Assembly (NCBI RefSeq): GCF_011075055.1
Contig: NC_058148.1
Location: 2,809,322 to 2,873,321, forward strand
Direction of reading: 5' to 3'
Length of the DNA: 64,000 bases
From: Mangifera indica
Taxonomy: Eukaryota; Streptophyta; Magnoliopsida; Sapindales; Anacardiaceae
In this document: positions 35,269-48,039 of the stretch, piece after piece
Numbering within the stretch: position 1 is the stretch's first letter
Layout of the letters: every line of letters starts with the position of its first letter
Position numbers and translations under genes: made by a program
Notes under the pieces: generated by a model
Databases searched by the model: none
Told to the model about the DNA's origin: nothing
What the model saw: the letters and a program-made list of their open reading frames with translations, nothing else

Positions 35269-37927
35269 CGATGTTAAATTGGTTAGTAGATAAAGGCTAA
35301 GTTAGTGGGAACTCATATTTATTTGTCGAAATTATAGGGACATTAAAGTTATCAATATTGGCATAATGAATGTTTTGCTAGGTTTTCCAAGTTTCTAGAA
35401 CTCCAAAATGGTGTAACTAGAAAACTCAATCATAGCCATAAAGTTATGGTAAGAAAAAATTATGATTGAGTATTAATGCAGTAAAGTAGTTAAAATGGTA
35501 TAGTATGTTCTCAAGGAATTTCTCTATAAGTCTATGCTAATGAGTTATTTTAGGTTTTTTTTTAGAGGCTAAAGTTTTGGTTAAGTTGGGAATGGTCCAC
35601 TTAAGTAAGTGTTTATAATCCTGTTGAGGAGAGATTAGATCCAAGATAGATTCATTACAACGTCATTAGTCATATGGACTATTCAAAATGATAAAATAAG
35701 TATTGTCTCTATTAAGGTATCAAAATGATTGACTCCAATATGAAAAAATTCTTGGGCTTTAAAATTTTCGAAAGCAATACTTTTCTATTTCTGGAAGAAG
35801 CAAAATAGATTTGTCTATTTCTTGAAATAACCATAAGGTATGATGGTGTCATGACTGAAATAACAATGAGAGTCAATAAGGTTTACAAAGTCCCATAGAA
35901 TTTGAGATCACTGTAAAAGATGTTCTCACTAGAAAATTGATAGCTAATCTCATAATAGATAAGTCAAATATAATTGACATAGTTATGGAAACTTTGATGA
36001 GAAAATTTACTATACAAGGATAATTTGCTATCACTAAGTATTATTTTGTGCATCTCAGAAATGAATACTATATAGTTGATCAAATTTTGAATCCAATGAC
36101 TTGTTCAAAAGTTATTATGAATTATCATTCTGATAAGTATTTTAAAGTCATGTGAGAAAACATAAAGTTGTGATTGATAATAAAGTATGAGACCTTATGG
36201 AATTGGAAGCTCATTTGGGTTAGAGCTATATAAGATGGATGTCAAAGTGATCTTTCTGAATGAAAGTCTATATAATGCAATAAGGTTTATCAAAAGCATA
36301 AGGAATAAAGTTTTTTGTATGCAATTGTGAGAAGTCTATCTATGATTCAAATAAACCACTTGGTTGAAATAAACTTCTTAAGAGTACTGTTTCAACTTCA
36401 CATGATTTCATAAAGAATGAATTGAACCAATATAGGAATTTGAAGATTAGTATAAGAAAATTTATCTTCATGGTATGGTTCAATATATTGGTAGTTGTGA
36501 TGTTAACTTGTTTTAAGAGAATCAAGTAAGCTTTATTTAAGACTTATGATGTGAAGGATCTTGAAGATACATAATTTATTCTTGGTATTGAGATCTACTT
36601 TGAAAGGATTCATGGACTTAGTGGCTTATCTCAAATGCATACTTGAAGCATATGCTTAAAAGGCTCAACATGCAAGATTATAGGGCAAACGATATGTTTG
36701 TTGTGAAAGGAGATAAGCTCGACATCAAGCATTGTGTAAAGAATGAGGTTGAAAGGAAATCCATATGAAATGTCCCTTATAATAGTACTATTTGAAGTTT
36801 AATGAATACATAAGTAACTTTTGCATATAACGTTCTCAATTTATACCTTTCAAATCCATGTTTCGATCTTTAGGTTGTGGTTTAAAAGGTAAATAAGTAC
36901 TTGCAAAAGATCAAGATTTAGGCAGTTGTAAAGATAAACTAAAGTTTATTTTTTTAATATATTATTATACTCGCTAAATGGGTCATATTTGGAAAAGTAC
37001 ATAGTGGTCATCAGTAACAGTTTTAACCATAGACATTGGATTTATAGCTTGTCATAGGGTAGCTTCTCAGGTTATGTGGTTGATTGATTATAGTTTTTAG
37101 ACTACTTAGTGTCAACTTTATCTACCATGATAACAGTGTAATTAGGTAAAAGATTATCAATAGATTGAGACATTCAAATTAAAATATCTTACAATCAAGA
37201 ATCTTATAAAAAAATGAGATATTAGGGAAAAAAATAAAAATACAAAGTTGATAAAGGTTAAGCCTCTAACCATACGAATAAAGACCTATAGCCCATAAAG
37301 TCATATTGAAAACATGAGAGTGTTTTAGGTCTTTTAATATTTAGGGTTAATGGGAGTTTTGTATTGTTATTTATTTATTGATCATGATCATATTGACATA
37401 CTTATTTGTATATGAATCTATGCACATATATATATGGTTAAGATATAACATGCGTCTTAAGATATGGTTTCTCTTGAGTATGACAATTATATATGTATAT
37501 TTCACAAGTTCCATGTGAGATTAAAACATATATACTTCATTGAAGCAAAGAGGTTTCTCTTGTTTATTTGAAACATAAGGTTAAAGAAAAATCATAAAAA
37601 GAACTAACAGAGATATAACATATATTTGTGATCACTTTATTGGGTGTTATTTCTGCCATACTCTTAGATTTGACTTGTGTTGATTTAATTATTAATAATT
37701 GTAATCAAGGACAATCTTATATCGATAGAGAATGTAAGTAATGTCTTGATTTTTTATTAGTGATCATATTACTTGAATTGTTTATTAAAGTGTAATTTAT
37801 CTTTGGACTATTTTGTTTTCTAAAATAGTAGTCACTTAAAGTTAAGAATATTATTTACCCGAGAGTCAAAAATTGCTTTTTTTCTTGAAATAAAATAAAA
37901 ATAATTAATGTTGTTCTAGTGGAAGAA
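35269..37927 (+). pseudogene. Copia A 3' coding region (RT/RNase H remnants)
   Basis: RT traces are KMDVKVIFLNESLYNA at 36232-36280, then EVYL/KSIY near 36330. IRKFIFMVWF follows near 36460, then DLEDT and FILGIEIYFERIHGLSGLSQ at about 36560-36635, a typical copia RT C-terminal block. Stops and shifts are frequent and no long open frame remains. The rest, to the purine tract at 37920, is degenerate. Confidence 0.65.
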
Positions 37928-38420
37928 TGTTAGAAATTTGATGAATGTGGGCTAACATTAATTATGTCTTTGGTTTAACAAAAATGGATAATTGAATAAT
38001 CTAATGTCAATTTACAGATGGACTTGTGTGATCAATAAAAATAAACTTTATACACTTAAAGAATATGATCTAGGTAGGCAACATAAATGTAGGCTTTAAG
38101 GTTTATTAGACCTTGATAAAAAGGTCAATTAACCTACTATATATTAGTTAGGTCCCTTTTCCAAAATTGCATGCAGTATGCATACAATAGAACTTACCTA
38201 TTTAATGCTATCATTGAGGGAGGTTTTTGGAGTAGAAGACCAAGTCATATCGAAAGGTGATCTCAATAGGTAATTTCAATAGTTTTATGAATTCAATTTG
38301 CATGATGAATTCCTAAAACCCTAAAGTTTAATTCAGTATTTTATAACTTACGTGTAGATCTTGGGGTTATAGTTGATTGATTGATTTATTTTATTCTATT
38401 TATACAAAATAAATCTTACA
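37928..38420 (+). repeat. 3' LTR of copia A
   Basis: It pairs with 22377-22872, including the TATATATTAG box near 38145 and the GTTGATTGATTGATTTATTTT block. By eye the pair is much more diverged than the chromovirus LTRs, consistent with an older insertion. It is followed directly by the AATTG target duplication. Confidence 0.9.
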
Positions 38421-38425
38421 AATTG

Positions 38426-41078
38426 TTGTATATTTTTCTTATGGGATAATGAAGTTGCTTTTTCTGTTGCAAGTCTAAATATTTATTCATGGTAGTCTTT
38501 AATTTATTCTTGCCATTGTAGGCTATCATATGAGCCATTCAATCTCTCTATAATAATACATTTCTTGCAAAATTTGTCCAATTCAAAGCTTGCCATGTTG
38601 GTTAGAACAAAGCTTCAGCATGTCTCCTCATTAGCCATTGAAATTAAGGAACAAACAAGGTCATCTATTAAAACTAAGTAAAACCAAGTGATGATCTACT
38701 TTGGTTTGACAAAAATCTATGGTCATGGTTTGGCTCAAATATCCATATTTACTATGGTCCTTAACAAAATAATCTTTGTGGTTCTTGCTCTTTCTGAAAT
38801 CCATATAATCAACATATATTATGCATACATTTTACTAATATTCACATTCGAAAATCTCATTCCATTTTTAAATACTTTGTCAAGAAAATTAAAGAACAAA
38901 TGGCATGATTACGTTTGAGTGATAGAGTTAGAAATAAAACTGAAGAAGTCAATAGAATAACAATAAAATATAAGAGGTTAATAAAGAAATAATGGAATAT
39001 AAGATGATCAAATAAAAATTTAGGAATTTTATTAATAATTTATATATGTACTATAATAAAAAAAATTTCAAAGTTAAAGAGGGTCAATTGTCCCATAACC
39101 ACCAAAAAACCTTATGCTTCCATTTTTATGTATAACCTAGGGGGTGTAATTGAGTCTAGTCACTCATGGGCTACATGCAGTTTAGTTTGTGTTTACCCAA
39201 GCTCGAGCAACTCAAGTATGGCTTTTTAGTCGAGGCTTATTGTTAGTCGGACAGTGAGCTTGCAAGCTTATGACTCAATTAAAATAAAATATTATTAAGC
39301 TTACATAATTTCAAATCTTACTCTTGCACCCCTAAAATTTTATTCACTAACTCTAAATGTTGGAAAATTGATAAATAAAGTATTTGTCTTGATACCTTTG
39401 TACAATCTTTATTTATAATAAAAGAGGTAAAATTAGAAATGTAATTATATGATTAAATATTAAAATATATTTGTGTAGAAAGTGGACGATTATGTGCTCA
39501 TGATTTGGTATGAGTTATTTCTTTTCCAATTAATCATGGGTAAAGTCATCATGGAAAATAATCTATGATAATAAGAAACTGCAATAACATGTTGAAGAGA
39601 TCATAGGAATGGTTATAACTACCAAGAATTCTCCTTCCTACTCTTGGATAAAAAGCTTTCTATTTGTATTATGCCATAGACTAATATGTGATGATATGGT
39701 TGGTTATTGTACACAGTCTGTGTAACTAGTCATTACCATGAGTTTAATAAAAAAGGAGTCTGATTGCATAATAATATCCATGTCTAGGTCCTTTACTTTA
39801 TTTTTATTTTTCTTTGAGATAATCATCTTAATAAAAAATCCCACGTAAATATTTTCTTGTAGTAAAAGCTCTCTCTAATTGAAAATATATGTGCTTTGGA
39901 AAACTTCTCTATTCATAAGAATATATTGTTCTTCAACTTTCTTAGTTGTTTTTGCATCAATTTACACAAGTTACCTTTTGTGTTATTGATCATGCTTACA
40001 TTGAGAGAGAAAAAATTAGGTACATAAAATATAGGATTCTACCAAATCCAAGCAAAAATGATAATTTAATATAGTATAGGCTAAGGTACATGGTTGAAAA
40101 GGAAAAACCATCTTTTAGATATATAAAATGTGCACAAAGATTAGTTATATATGAACTTTTAGATGGCAATAAACATCACATATCTCTATTATATGTTAAA
40201 AAATGTAGGCTTCTTGTTCAATTCTGGTGTGACCACAACACAATGCCTCTAAGTGTGATTGTGACATAAGTTTGCCTAAAAAACTTCTCAGACAAATCTA
40301 GGATATATGTTTATGCTAAAAATCCCACTTTCAACCAAGTCAACAACTTTTGAGTCAATATAAATTCATTGTTTACCTGTGACTCACGAGAAACCTTTTA
40401 AGAACAAAATTGTAAGGCCAATAAAAACCAAAGTGCTTGCAACTTTAAGTGCTTTGCTATATGCAAATAAATGCAACATTAACAATTACGATGTTTATGG
40501 AGAAGATATTGTTAGGCTTTTAGGTCCCTTCATATGTGAAAAAATCCAAATATGTTTTTCATGGAAAGTCCAACCCACTATTTCATGAGTTAGGGCAAAA
40601 TAAAGTGTAACATAGGAAAACAAGTTATAATATACAAAAAAGTAAGAATAGAAGAAAAAGAGTTGTGCTTAAATTTTCAGGAAGCGTCTGTGAGAGATTT
40701 CTATTTTCTATCAATTTAACCATTGTATCACTCTAAACCTTGGATTGCTAGTGGAAGCCTCATGCTTATTCATTCTGAACAGTAAAGATAGTGTTTAGTC
40801 TATCAAGTAACTCGTTATCTTTGTTTGAACGTAGTTGATTGTATGTTGTAGTCTAGTTTTAATAGCTTTTAGAATAATGCATTTTTCTCTTTTGTCTACT
40901 GTTAGATTGCTCTAAACTTTTGACAACATTTTAGGCACACCTAGTTTTAGATTGTAAACAGTAGAGATGTATGTTTGATGTTTGAAATAGGAGATATGGT
41001 CTTACAAATTCTACTGTGAGGTTTTTTATTTTCTGTAATTATGTTACTATTGTGTTTTATTGAATTAGAAGGTTGTGT
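38426..41078. other. Noncoding stretch with one MITE-like candidate
   Basis: Apart from the candidate at 39137-39334, nothing is recognised. The open frames at 38688-38918 and 40379-40588 match no known family and have no gene context. Confidence 0.4.
39137..39334. mobile_element. Possible short hAT-like MITE
   Basis: TAGGGGGTGTAATTGAGT at the left mirrors TAGGGGTGCAAGAGTAAG read from the right end. The interior carries the CAAGCTCGAGCAACTC type of motif often seen in such plant elements. No target duplication could be made out, so the call is weak. Confidence 0.35.
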
Positions 41079-41610
41079 TGTTAGGTTAGATGCCCTAAAG
41101 CCAAGTGATTTGATATTTGTAATTGTAATTTATCTCTTTAATTAATAAAAAAATTTATAGTTATTCAGTTACTATGCTTGTTTATTAAATGATTGTAAAA
41201 ATAACATATCGTTAAAATGGTAGAATTACGATAAGAAGATCAGAAGATTGATTGTGGAAACCTTATACACACATTAGATGGCTATTCTAGAAATTTCCAT
41301 AATTTTGACATTATAATGACTAAGGGCACATGTAATAGTGATGAGATTATTATAGTGTTTAGCAATCCCACTGAAAAGTGGCGGCTATTCTCACATATCG
41401 AAGTTATTTGCTAATAGTTTGGTACAACATATGGGTATCATTGTAGACGTGTTTATTGGACTAACCCACTAGAGGATATCTATATGGATGGTTACTCTAG
41501 TGTTTATGGAACAAATTGTCTAAACATTACGGGTGTATGTGATCCTTTGACTTGAGGTTGTCAGATCATCTCGTGTAAAGATCATTGTAGTTTGACACTA
41601 TCCAACGTAT
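41079..41610 (+). repeat. Copia C left LTR, first part
   Basis: It starts TGTTAGGTTAGATGCCCTAA, a common copia LTR opening. It aligns with the complement of 53860-54399 (for example GTGATCCTTTGACTTGAGGT in both). It is interrupted at 41611 by the solo LTR and resumes at 44257. Confidence 0.75.
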
Positions 41611-44251
41611 TGTAACACCCATAAGTAAGCCTAAGGGCATTTTAGTCTTTTTCTCATATTCAAAATTATGTTTGAAGTGTCATTCAAATGGATTTATAAT
41701 GGGAACGATCATGCATTACAACAGTGACATCCATTCGTACCTAAAATAGGGAAAGAAAGTCATTTCATGTGAGTGTATGAAAGTTGTTAATTAAAACTGG
41801 CACATGCCCATGTGCTTTATGAGATATGTCTATGTTTCGTGTCTAGGTAGGTTTTTATTTATATGCCAAAATTGATCATTTTACAAGAATTTTTACCTTA
41901 GCAACCACCCAACCAAAGGAGAAAAAGGGAAAAAAGAGAGAAAAAGACCTTTATCACCAAAGAGAAGCCTACGATCGTTGAAATCCTTGTAGCAATGCCA
42001 AGAACTTGCAAGCTTTAGATGAATGGTAAGTAGGGTGACTTACTGGGCTATTTTATTGAAATGCATGTTGTATCATGAGTTTGGGCTAAAGATTGAGGAT
42101 TAATAAATGTTTTAAAAAGGCAAAATTATGTAATTGATGAGTTATCTTAGATTCTTAACATTGATGCAATTATAATAGCAAATTTCCTGTTTATTATTAG
42201 ATATATCTATATGTAGGCATAAACATTCATGTGTGCTTAGTCAATCATGGATGTTTGGCTATTTATAAGATACATGAAAATATGCCTTTGTATTGTGCTT
42301 AACATTAAGATGGTTATGTGAATGTTTTGAATAATCCTTGTGACGTATTGATAACATGACTTTTAGATCTATTGAAGTTTTATCAATTTGACGAATGTAC
42401 ATAAATTTATGGAAGTGGACTGATGGTTAAGCATGATTTAGAAAATTAAAGACTTGTTGCGATATGTGTTTGCCATGAAAACTTAATCGAAACATTGTAG
42501 AAACCCTTAGGACATGTTTTCCAGATTGTAATACACAACCATGTATAGCCTTATACATGCCTATGTATCGCTTCAAAAAAAGAAGGTTTTTAAATTTCCC
42601 ACATGCTCGTTTTAAGTTAAAACATGCACAGTTATGTAGTATAGGACATATGCCCTTGTATGGCTATCCAAAAGCGAATGACGTGTTTTAGAAGACACAT
42701 GTCAAAGTGCATGTAAAGAGTTGTGCATAAGAGTGTGTCAAGAGCATCTTGCTATGTGTACCTACTTTACACACAGTCATGTGCTGAGTGCCCTAGATCT
42801 ATGTATATTTGCTAAGAGGCACACGAGCATGGGTGGAAAACACACCACCATTTACTCTTTAGTAATGGTAAAAAGACAATAATACCTCTAAGTTACGTGT
42901 ATAAACAAGGGAAAACAAAGAAAAAAGAATGAAGAGCAACTAAAGGATAAAGTAAATCAAGAGAGACATAAAACAAGTGCTCGATTACGTAGATAATGAT
43001 AAGAACTCAGATTGAGTCAAATTTGAGTTAGTTAGAAAATCTAGAGATTATGGTACATAACTAGATAGTCACCAACTATGTGTATAAGTGACGATAATTT
43101 ATGAAAGCATTAGGGTTAGATACCCATAAGATGTATCATCTACTCGATGTTAAAACGCATAGCCACCTGGTTCAATTTAAGTGTGCATGGTAAAGATGTG
43201 GCTTTTAATTATTCCACACATGATCAATGAGATGCACCACATATGTACCCGAGGTAAAGGTTATCTCCAGATGGTTAATCATTAGTTTCGATCAACTTAT
43301 GTGGTAAGAGAAGGGTTATTACTAGAGATTTTACCATGTGATCAGGGTATTCTAATTAGTTAACCCGGTAAGTCGCATGACATATGTGTAAGGCATGACA
43401 ATTAATGACACGCAAGGTGTCTTATGCTTTCACTAGGGCATTAGATAAGTCAATTTCAACTTAGGCCTAATTAACCTTTGTGGATGGCCTATGTTAAGGC
43501 ACAAAGGTGCTGAGATATGACCACAACAAGATTCATGAATGGAATACCAATTTTATCAGCTTTATATGTTATGTAGGGTATCACAGTTAGTCAGCCTAAA
43601 AGACCATATGATAGGTGTGCAAGGCAAGATATTGGGTAGACACGCAAGGTGTCATTTATTTTCATTAGAGCATCAAAGATGTTAAGATTAGCTTAGGTCT
43701 TAGCAGTCTGTGTGAGATAGCTTATGTATGCAGGGCATAAAGATGTCGAGAATAAATGGATGGACAAGGTAGTGAGCCAAAAACATCCATTTTAGCCACA
43801 TGTATATTTAATGATGGAATGCTAAGATTTCGGTTTTATGCTTTTGTAAAATACTGAAGTGTCACCAGTTTACTGAGTGTTTTCACTCTTTTTTTTTTTC
43901 TATGGCTTTGCAAGTAGAGACGAATAGCAAGACATGTGGCGCTTTAGCTAAACTGTTGTATAAGGACGAGAGGTAAGACTATCATTTCAAAATTTTTATG
44001 TTATTCATTCATTGATTTATAAATTATGCACTATAGAGAATCTCAGCTATTTTTAGATGTTTGAGTTATAATAATAGAGAGTTTTACTAAATTTAAATCA
44101 TTTGTTCAGTTTACACCTTTTTACATTCATTTTTTATTTAAGTTATTATTATCAATCTATTTTTCACTATTTTAAATGAAAAAGTCAAGTCAAACATGTC
44201 TTTTCAGGTCATATTCCATGTGAGGGTGTGTTTCTAAAGAGGGGTATTACA
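41611..44251 (-). mobile_element. Solo LTR of a gypsy element (2641 bp) with CGTAT target duplication
   Basis: It reads TGTAACACCC at the left and GGGGTATTACA at the right, the mirror-type ends seen in chromovirus LTRs. It is flanked by perfect CGTAT at 41606-41610 and 44252-44256. Removing it restores continuity of the copia C LTR, as shown by the uninterrupted right arm. No coding sequence or second LTR is present, so it is a solo LTR left by recombination between LTRs. Minus orientation is inferred by analogy to the chromovirus ends. The part at 42530-42850 carries eroded ACACxxCCATGT-type repeats. Confidence 0.9.
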
Positions 44252-44256
44252 CGTAT

Positions 44257-45543
44257 CGTCGTAATAGGGATATCATAAAGGTAATGAATGAATATGTTGT
44301 GAGACATATGGAGGCTATGGTTGATCAATAAAGAATTCATTAGTCATCAACACAGGAGAAGATATCTCAAATATAAATATTAAAAGACATTCATGACTAC
44401 TTGAATTTGTGGTCACAGTAGGATGAGGTTATAACCTAATCTGTTTAAGTCATTAATCTTTTTCAACTCATATTAAGGAACTACTAAGATAGACATACTT
44501 TTATGTCTTAGCCTCGAGAGATATCGATTGATGAAAGGATTAAATTACTTGTAACTATGATGTTGTAAAAGCTCATAAAGATGTTTACTGACACTCTATC
44601 ATTTGGGTGGCTATAATGGTTTATCAGAGGCTAATCTTAGTCTGAAATTCAGACATTACTGATTCAATAAATGGTTTATGGCTTATAAATATTAAGGGAT
44701 TGATATGAATCAAGAGGTGTAGATTGTTTGACAACAATCCTAAGATTATTGAAAGAAAGAAATGTATAAATATGTTTTGACTATAATCATTTGGTGTGCA
44801 TAGTACCACTTGACATCATGCAAGTGCACTACATGGTTTCAACTGAACCTACTTAGAAGTCTAACCGAGTAAGGCCAAATGATGGATGCGAGTCAACTAG
44901 TTAAGCTAACTATAGGTAAGGTGTTTTAGTTATACAAGGATCCTTCAAAGTCTTTGTTTGATAGAAAGTTTAGGTTAAGTTTGAATCCTAATTTAATTCG
45001 CATTCCTATGCACTAAAACTTTCAATAAATTAAGAGTTTTAATTTAATAAGAACTCTTGGACAATTTATCACCTAAGTAGTTGAAGTCCTAACTAACTTA
45101 GGATTCATGCATGCCTTATAAATAAAAGTGTTTAGTTTGAGTTAAATATTTTAACATAAAAAATCCGAAATACATACATCCTAAACACACATCTTTACAT
45201 CTAGAATCTTGTTGATGCAAGCTTCCAATGTCATGATTTAATTTTAAAGATCTAATCGACCAAAGCCTTAACAACCTTTTTTTCGGATCACCTCTCATTC
45301 GTACTCTATATGAATACTAAGGTGTCGCCTTAAGAGGGTTAGATAGCAATTTTTACATAGTCACATGAAGTTTTGGAGGAGCTAACAATGCAGGTATAAT
45401 TTCTAAACACCCTATGTGTGTTTAACATGTTCATGAATCTATGTATTAAAATGGGTATCTTAGATGGGTTTTAGGATCTTTGATATTTTTTTAAATTTTA
45501 ATTTTCACTATGTTGCCATTTAATGGTGCCCTAAAACCTTACA
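44257..45543 (+). repeat. Copia C left LTR, second part
   Basis: It continues the LTR in register with the complement of 52596-53840 (GAGGCTAATCTTAGTCT matches GATGCCAATCTTAGTCTC in the other arm). It ends CCCTAAAACCTTACA, followed by a degenerate primer site at 45544. Confidence 0.7.
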
Positions 45544-46829
45544 GCGGTATCACAAATCACCATTTAGGCATACTTTCATGAAAATATACCTATAAGTTTT
45601 GGTATATTTATATGTTATTACATGTGATTAATAAATAATCAAAACCCTAAAATTGATTTGCAATCATGTTACCGCACAATTTGTTATGTTTAAGAACAAT
45701 ATAAAGATGTGTTAAATTTATTGAGTGATTATTTCTAAAATTTTTTTGAGTTTAATTATTGTTGTAAGATTATATTCAAGGTTGATAGCTGATTTGTCAT
45801 GTGAACATGGTTTACGCACCACCATTGCTCCTAGATGATTGGCTTGCCTTTGCACGATAGCTCCTAAATTTCCTATCACTAGAAATTCCAAAAATAAAGA
45901 CTGGAAACATTGTTTGACATGGTTATGAAAAATGAATTAGGTGGTGCCACACATGGCAAGGTTGTTTTACACTGCAACGTATGCCTATATAGAATATGTT
46001 CTGTGGGTTAACAAAGGTGGCAACCTAAGCTCCAACCACTTGGATGGGGTAGGGTAGCCTCTGCCCTATCCTATTCTTGAGGTATGAGCTGGTGCATCAT
46101 CGGACAATACTTGTTTAGGTAGTTCTGTCTAAGCTACGTGTTATAGTTGGTATATTCGCTATACCTTGAACTTATGTATGGCTAGGTAGTTTTTCTACCT
46201 AAGCCATGATTGTTTTTGGTACAAATTGTGTACAACAATCCTCTATCATGTCTTTAACATGCCTTTCGAGATGTCTACATGCCTTTGGAGATTGAAAATT
46301 AGATTTTAGTTTAAGTTTCATTGAATTGGAACCAAAACCAAAATTTACTTGACTTTAATGATTGAACAATTATTTTGCAAAGTTTTAAGGATAAAAATGT
46401 AATTTAACACTTGGCTAATTAATAATTAAAATTTAATTTTAATTGGATGTGTATTTATGGATGTACGTGTACATGCTACCTAGTACACAACCAATGAACT
46501 GATGTGAATGTTTTTATTTTGTTTATTTTCCTTGGGTTGTAATTCTGTAATAGGGCATGCACGTTATGCCTTAATTCCCCTCCTTCTTTATTTGAGGCAT
46601 TATTTTATTTTCTTAGAATAATATAACTAAGAAATAATGTCATGTAATTATTGAAGACTGCAGGCAAAAAGGACAAGTGCGAAGACGAAAACCCAAAAAC
46701 AAAATATTCACCTAGGTTTACCAGTCAGACCTCTCTTGGATTGAAAGGTTTGACATTAGTTATGATTGTGTACTAACATATTTTAATTTAACGTTATTAG
46801 ATGGATATGAATGGTTATATTTTTCTAAA
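45544..46829 (+). other. Copia C left leader
   Basis: It is noncoding. Blocks such as TTTTTAATTGG...GTGTATTTATGGATGTACG and AAGCTCCAACCACTTGG align with the complement of the right-arm leader (51480-52590). The stretch 45780-46330 has the same GCACGAT/CATG-rich texture as 52000-52250. Confidence 0.6.
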
Positions 46830-47990
46830 TATCAGAGTACACAAGAGCTATATAGATCTACACGAATACGTTGCAAGCTAGAAAGATTTAGTTTTCTTAT
46901 GACTCAACACAATGACATATTGGTCATCTTTGATGACAAACTTAAAACTTACAATAACGCTATCTCGAGTCTAGATTTTGATAAATGGTTGGATGTCATG
47001 AAATCTAAAATAAGTTTTATGTATTGGAACCAAGTATGGACTCTAGTAGATGTACTTGAATAAGTGAAACCCATAAAGTGTAAATGGGTTTTCAAAAAAA
47101 AAAAAATGACATGGAAGATAACGTGCATACTTATAAAGCACGATTGGTTGTCAAAGGTTTTACACAAAAATATGGAATTGACTATGATAAAACCTTTTCG
47201 CCAATCACTATGCATAAGTCTATTAGGATCATGTTTGCTATTGTTACATATCATGACTATGAAATCTTTCAAATGGATGTCAAAACTACCTCTACTGGAC
47301 ACAGTGAAAAGGTAACTAAACTATTAGGGATTGTTTACAATGATATGTATGGGCCCATAATAGTACATACTAGATATAGGGAAGTCTACTTTATCACATT
47401 TACTAATGACCTTAGTAGATATAGTTACGCATTTTTGTTTAAACACAAGTCTGAATACTTTAATAAATTCAACAAATTCAAGAATGAGGTAGAGAAGCAA
47501 GTTTGGAAACAAATTAAAATCCTTTACAGTGATCGTGAAAGTGAATATTTAAGTATTGAATTCTAAGAACACATAAAAGAACATAGGATAGTCTCTCAAC
47601 TCACTTTTTCCATTACACCATAATATAATGGTGTATATAAATAAAGGAATAGAACCTTGATGGAAATGGTCGGTTTCATAATTAGTTTTAGCGATCCACT
47701 TATGTTTTTCTAAGGGCAAAAGCCTAATCTAAAATACTTAAGGATTTGGGACTATGAAGTTTATTTCAAGAAATTGACTTTGAACAAGTTGAACTCTAAG
47801 TCCAAAAAACGTATCTCTGTGGGTACCTTAAAAAAACTAGGGGATACTGTTTCTACCACCAAGAAGAGTGAAAAGTCTATATTGCCTATGTTGGCATATT
47901 CCTTAAGAAAGAATTTATTCTCAAGAAGACTAGTGAAAGGAGGGTGGAACTCGATGAAGTTCTTATACCATAAGATACTATAAATGTTAG
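46830..47990 (+). pseudogene. Copia C RT fragment fused in frame to integrase
   Basis: The region 46830-47080 reads as the RT linker (WLDVMKSKISFMYWNQVWTL). The open frame 47084-47566 starts in RT (YKARLVVKGFTQKYGIDYDK, then FQMDVKT), and without a stop passes into integrase (LLGIVYNDMYGPI, then VYFITFTNDLSRYSYAFLFK, and KILYSDRESEYLSIEF with the second Asp). The order is opposite to copia, where integrase precedes RT. More integrase C-terminal sequence is legible to about 47990 (NSKSKKRISVGTLK). The joint lies at about 47290-47305. This is a rearrangement, not a working enzyme. Confidence 0.8.
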
Positions 47991-48039
47991 ATAGGATGAT
48001 GTGTCATCACAGATTGTTAATCGTGAGAAACTTTCTCAA

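Larger units (their letters stand above)
22377..38420 (+). mobile_element. Ty1/copia retrotransposon A, decayed, split by a nested chromovirus
   Basis: Paired ~495-bp LTRs (22377-22872 and 37928-38420) begin TGTTAGAAAT and end AAATCTTACA. They are flanked by a perfect 5-bp target duplication AATTG (22372-22376 and 38421-38425). Without the nested 9.3-kb insertion, the element is about 6.7 kb. A variant primer site TGGTATTAGAG lies just inside the 5' LTR at 22875, and a purine tract GTGGAAGAA just before the 3' LTR. The coding region is heavily broken; RT remnants are seen at 36180-36760. A relative in opposite orientation lies at 55021-61885. Confidence 0.9.

Noticed and set aside
22377..38420. 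Treating the 16-kb interval as one giant element
   Set aside because: Two independent LTR pairs with different perfect target duplications show that it is an insertion inside an older insertion.
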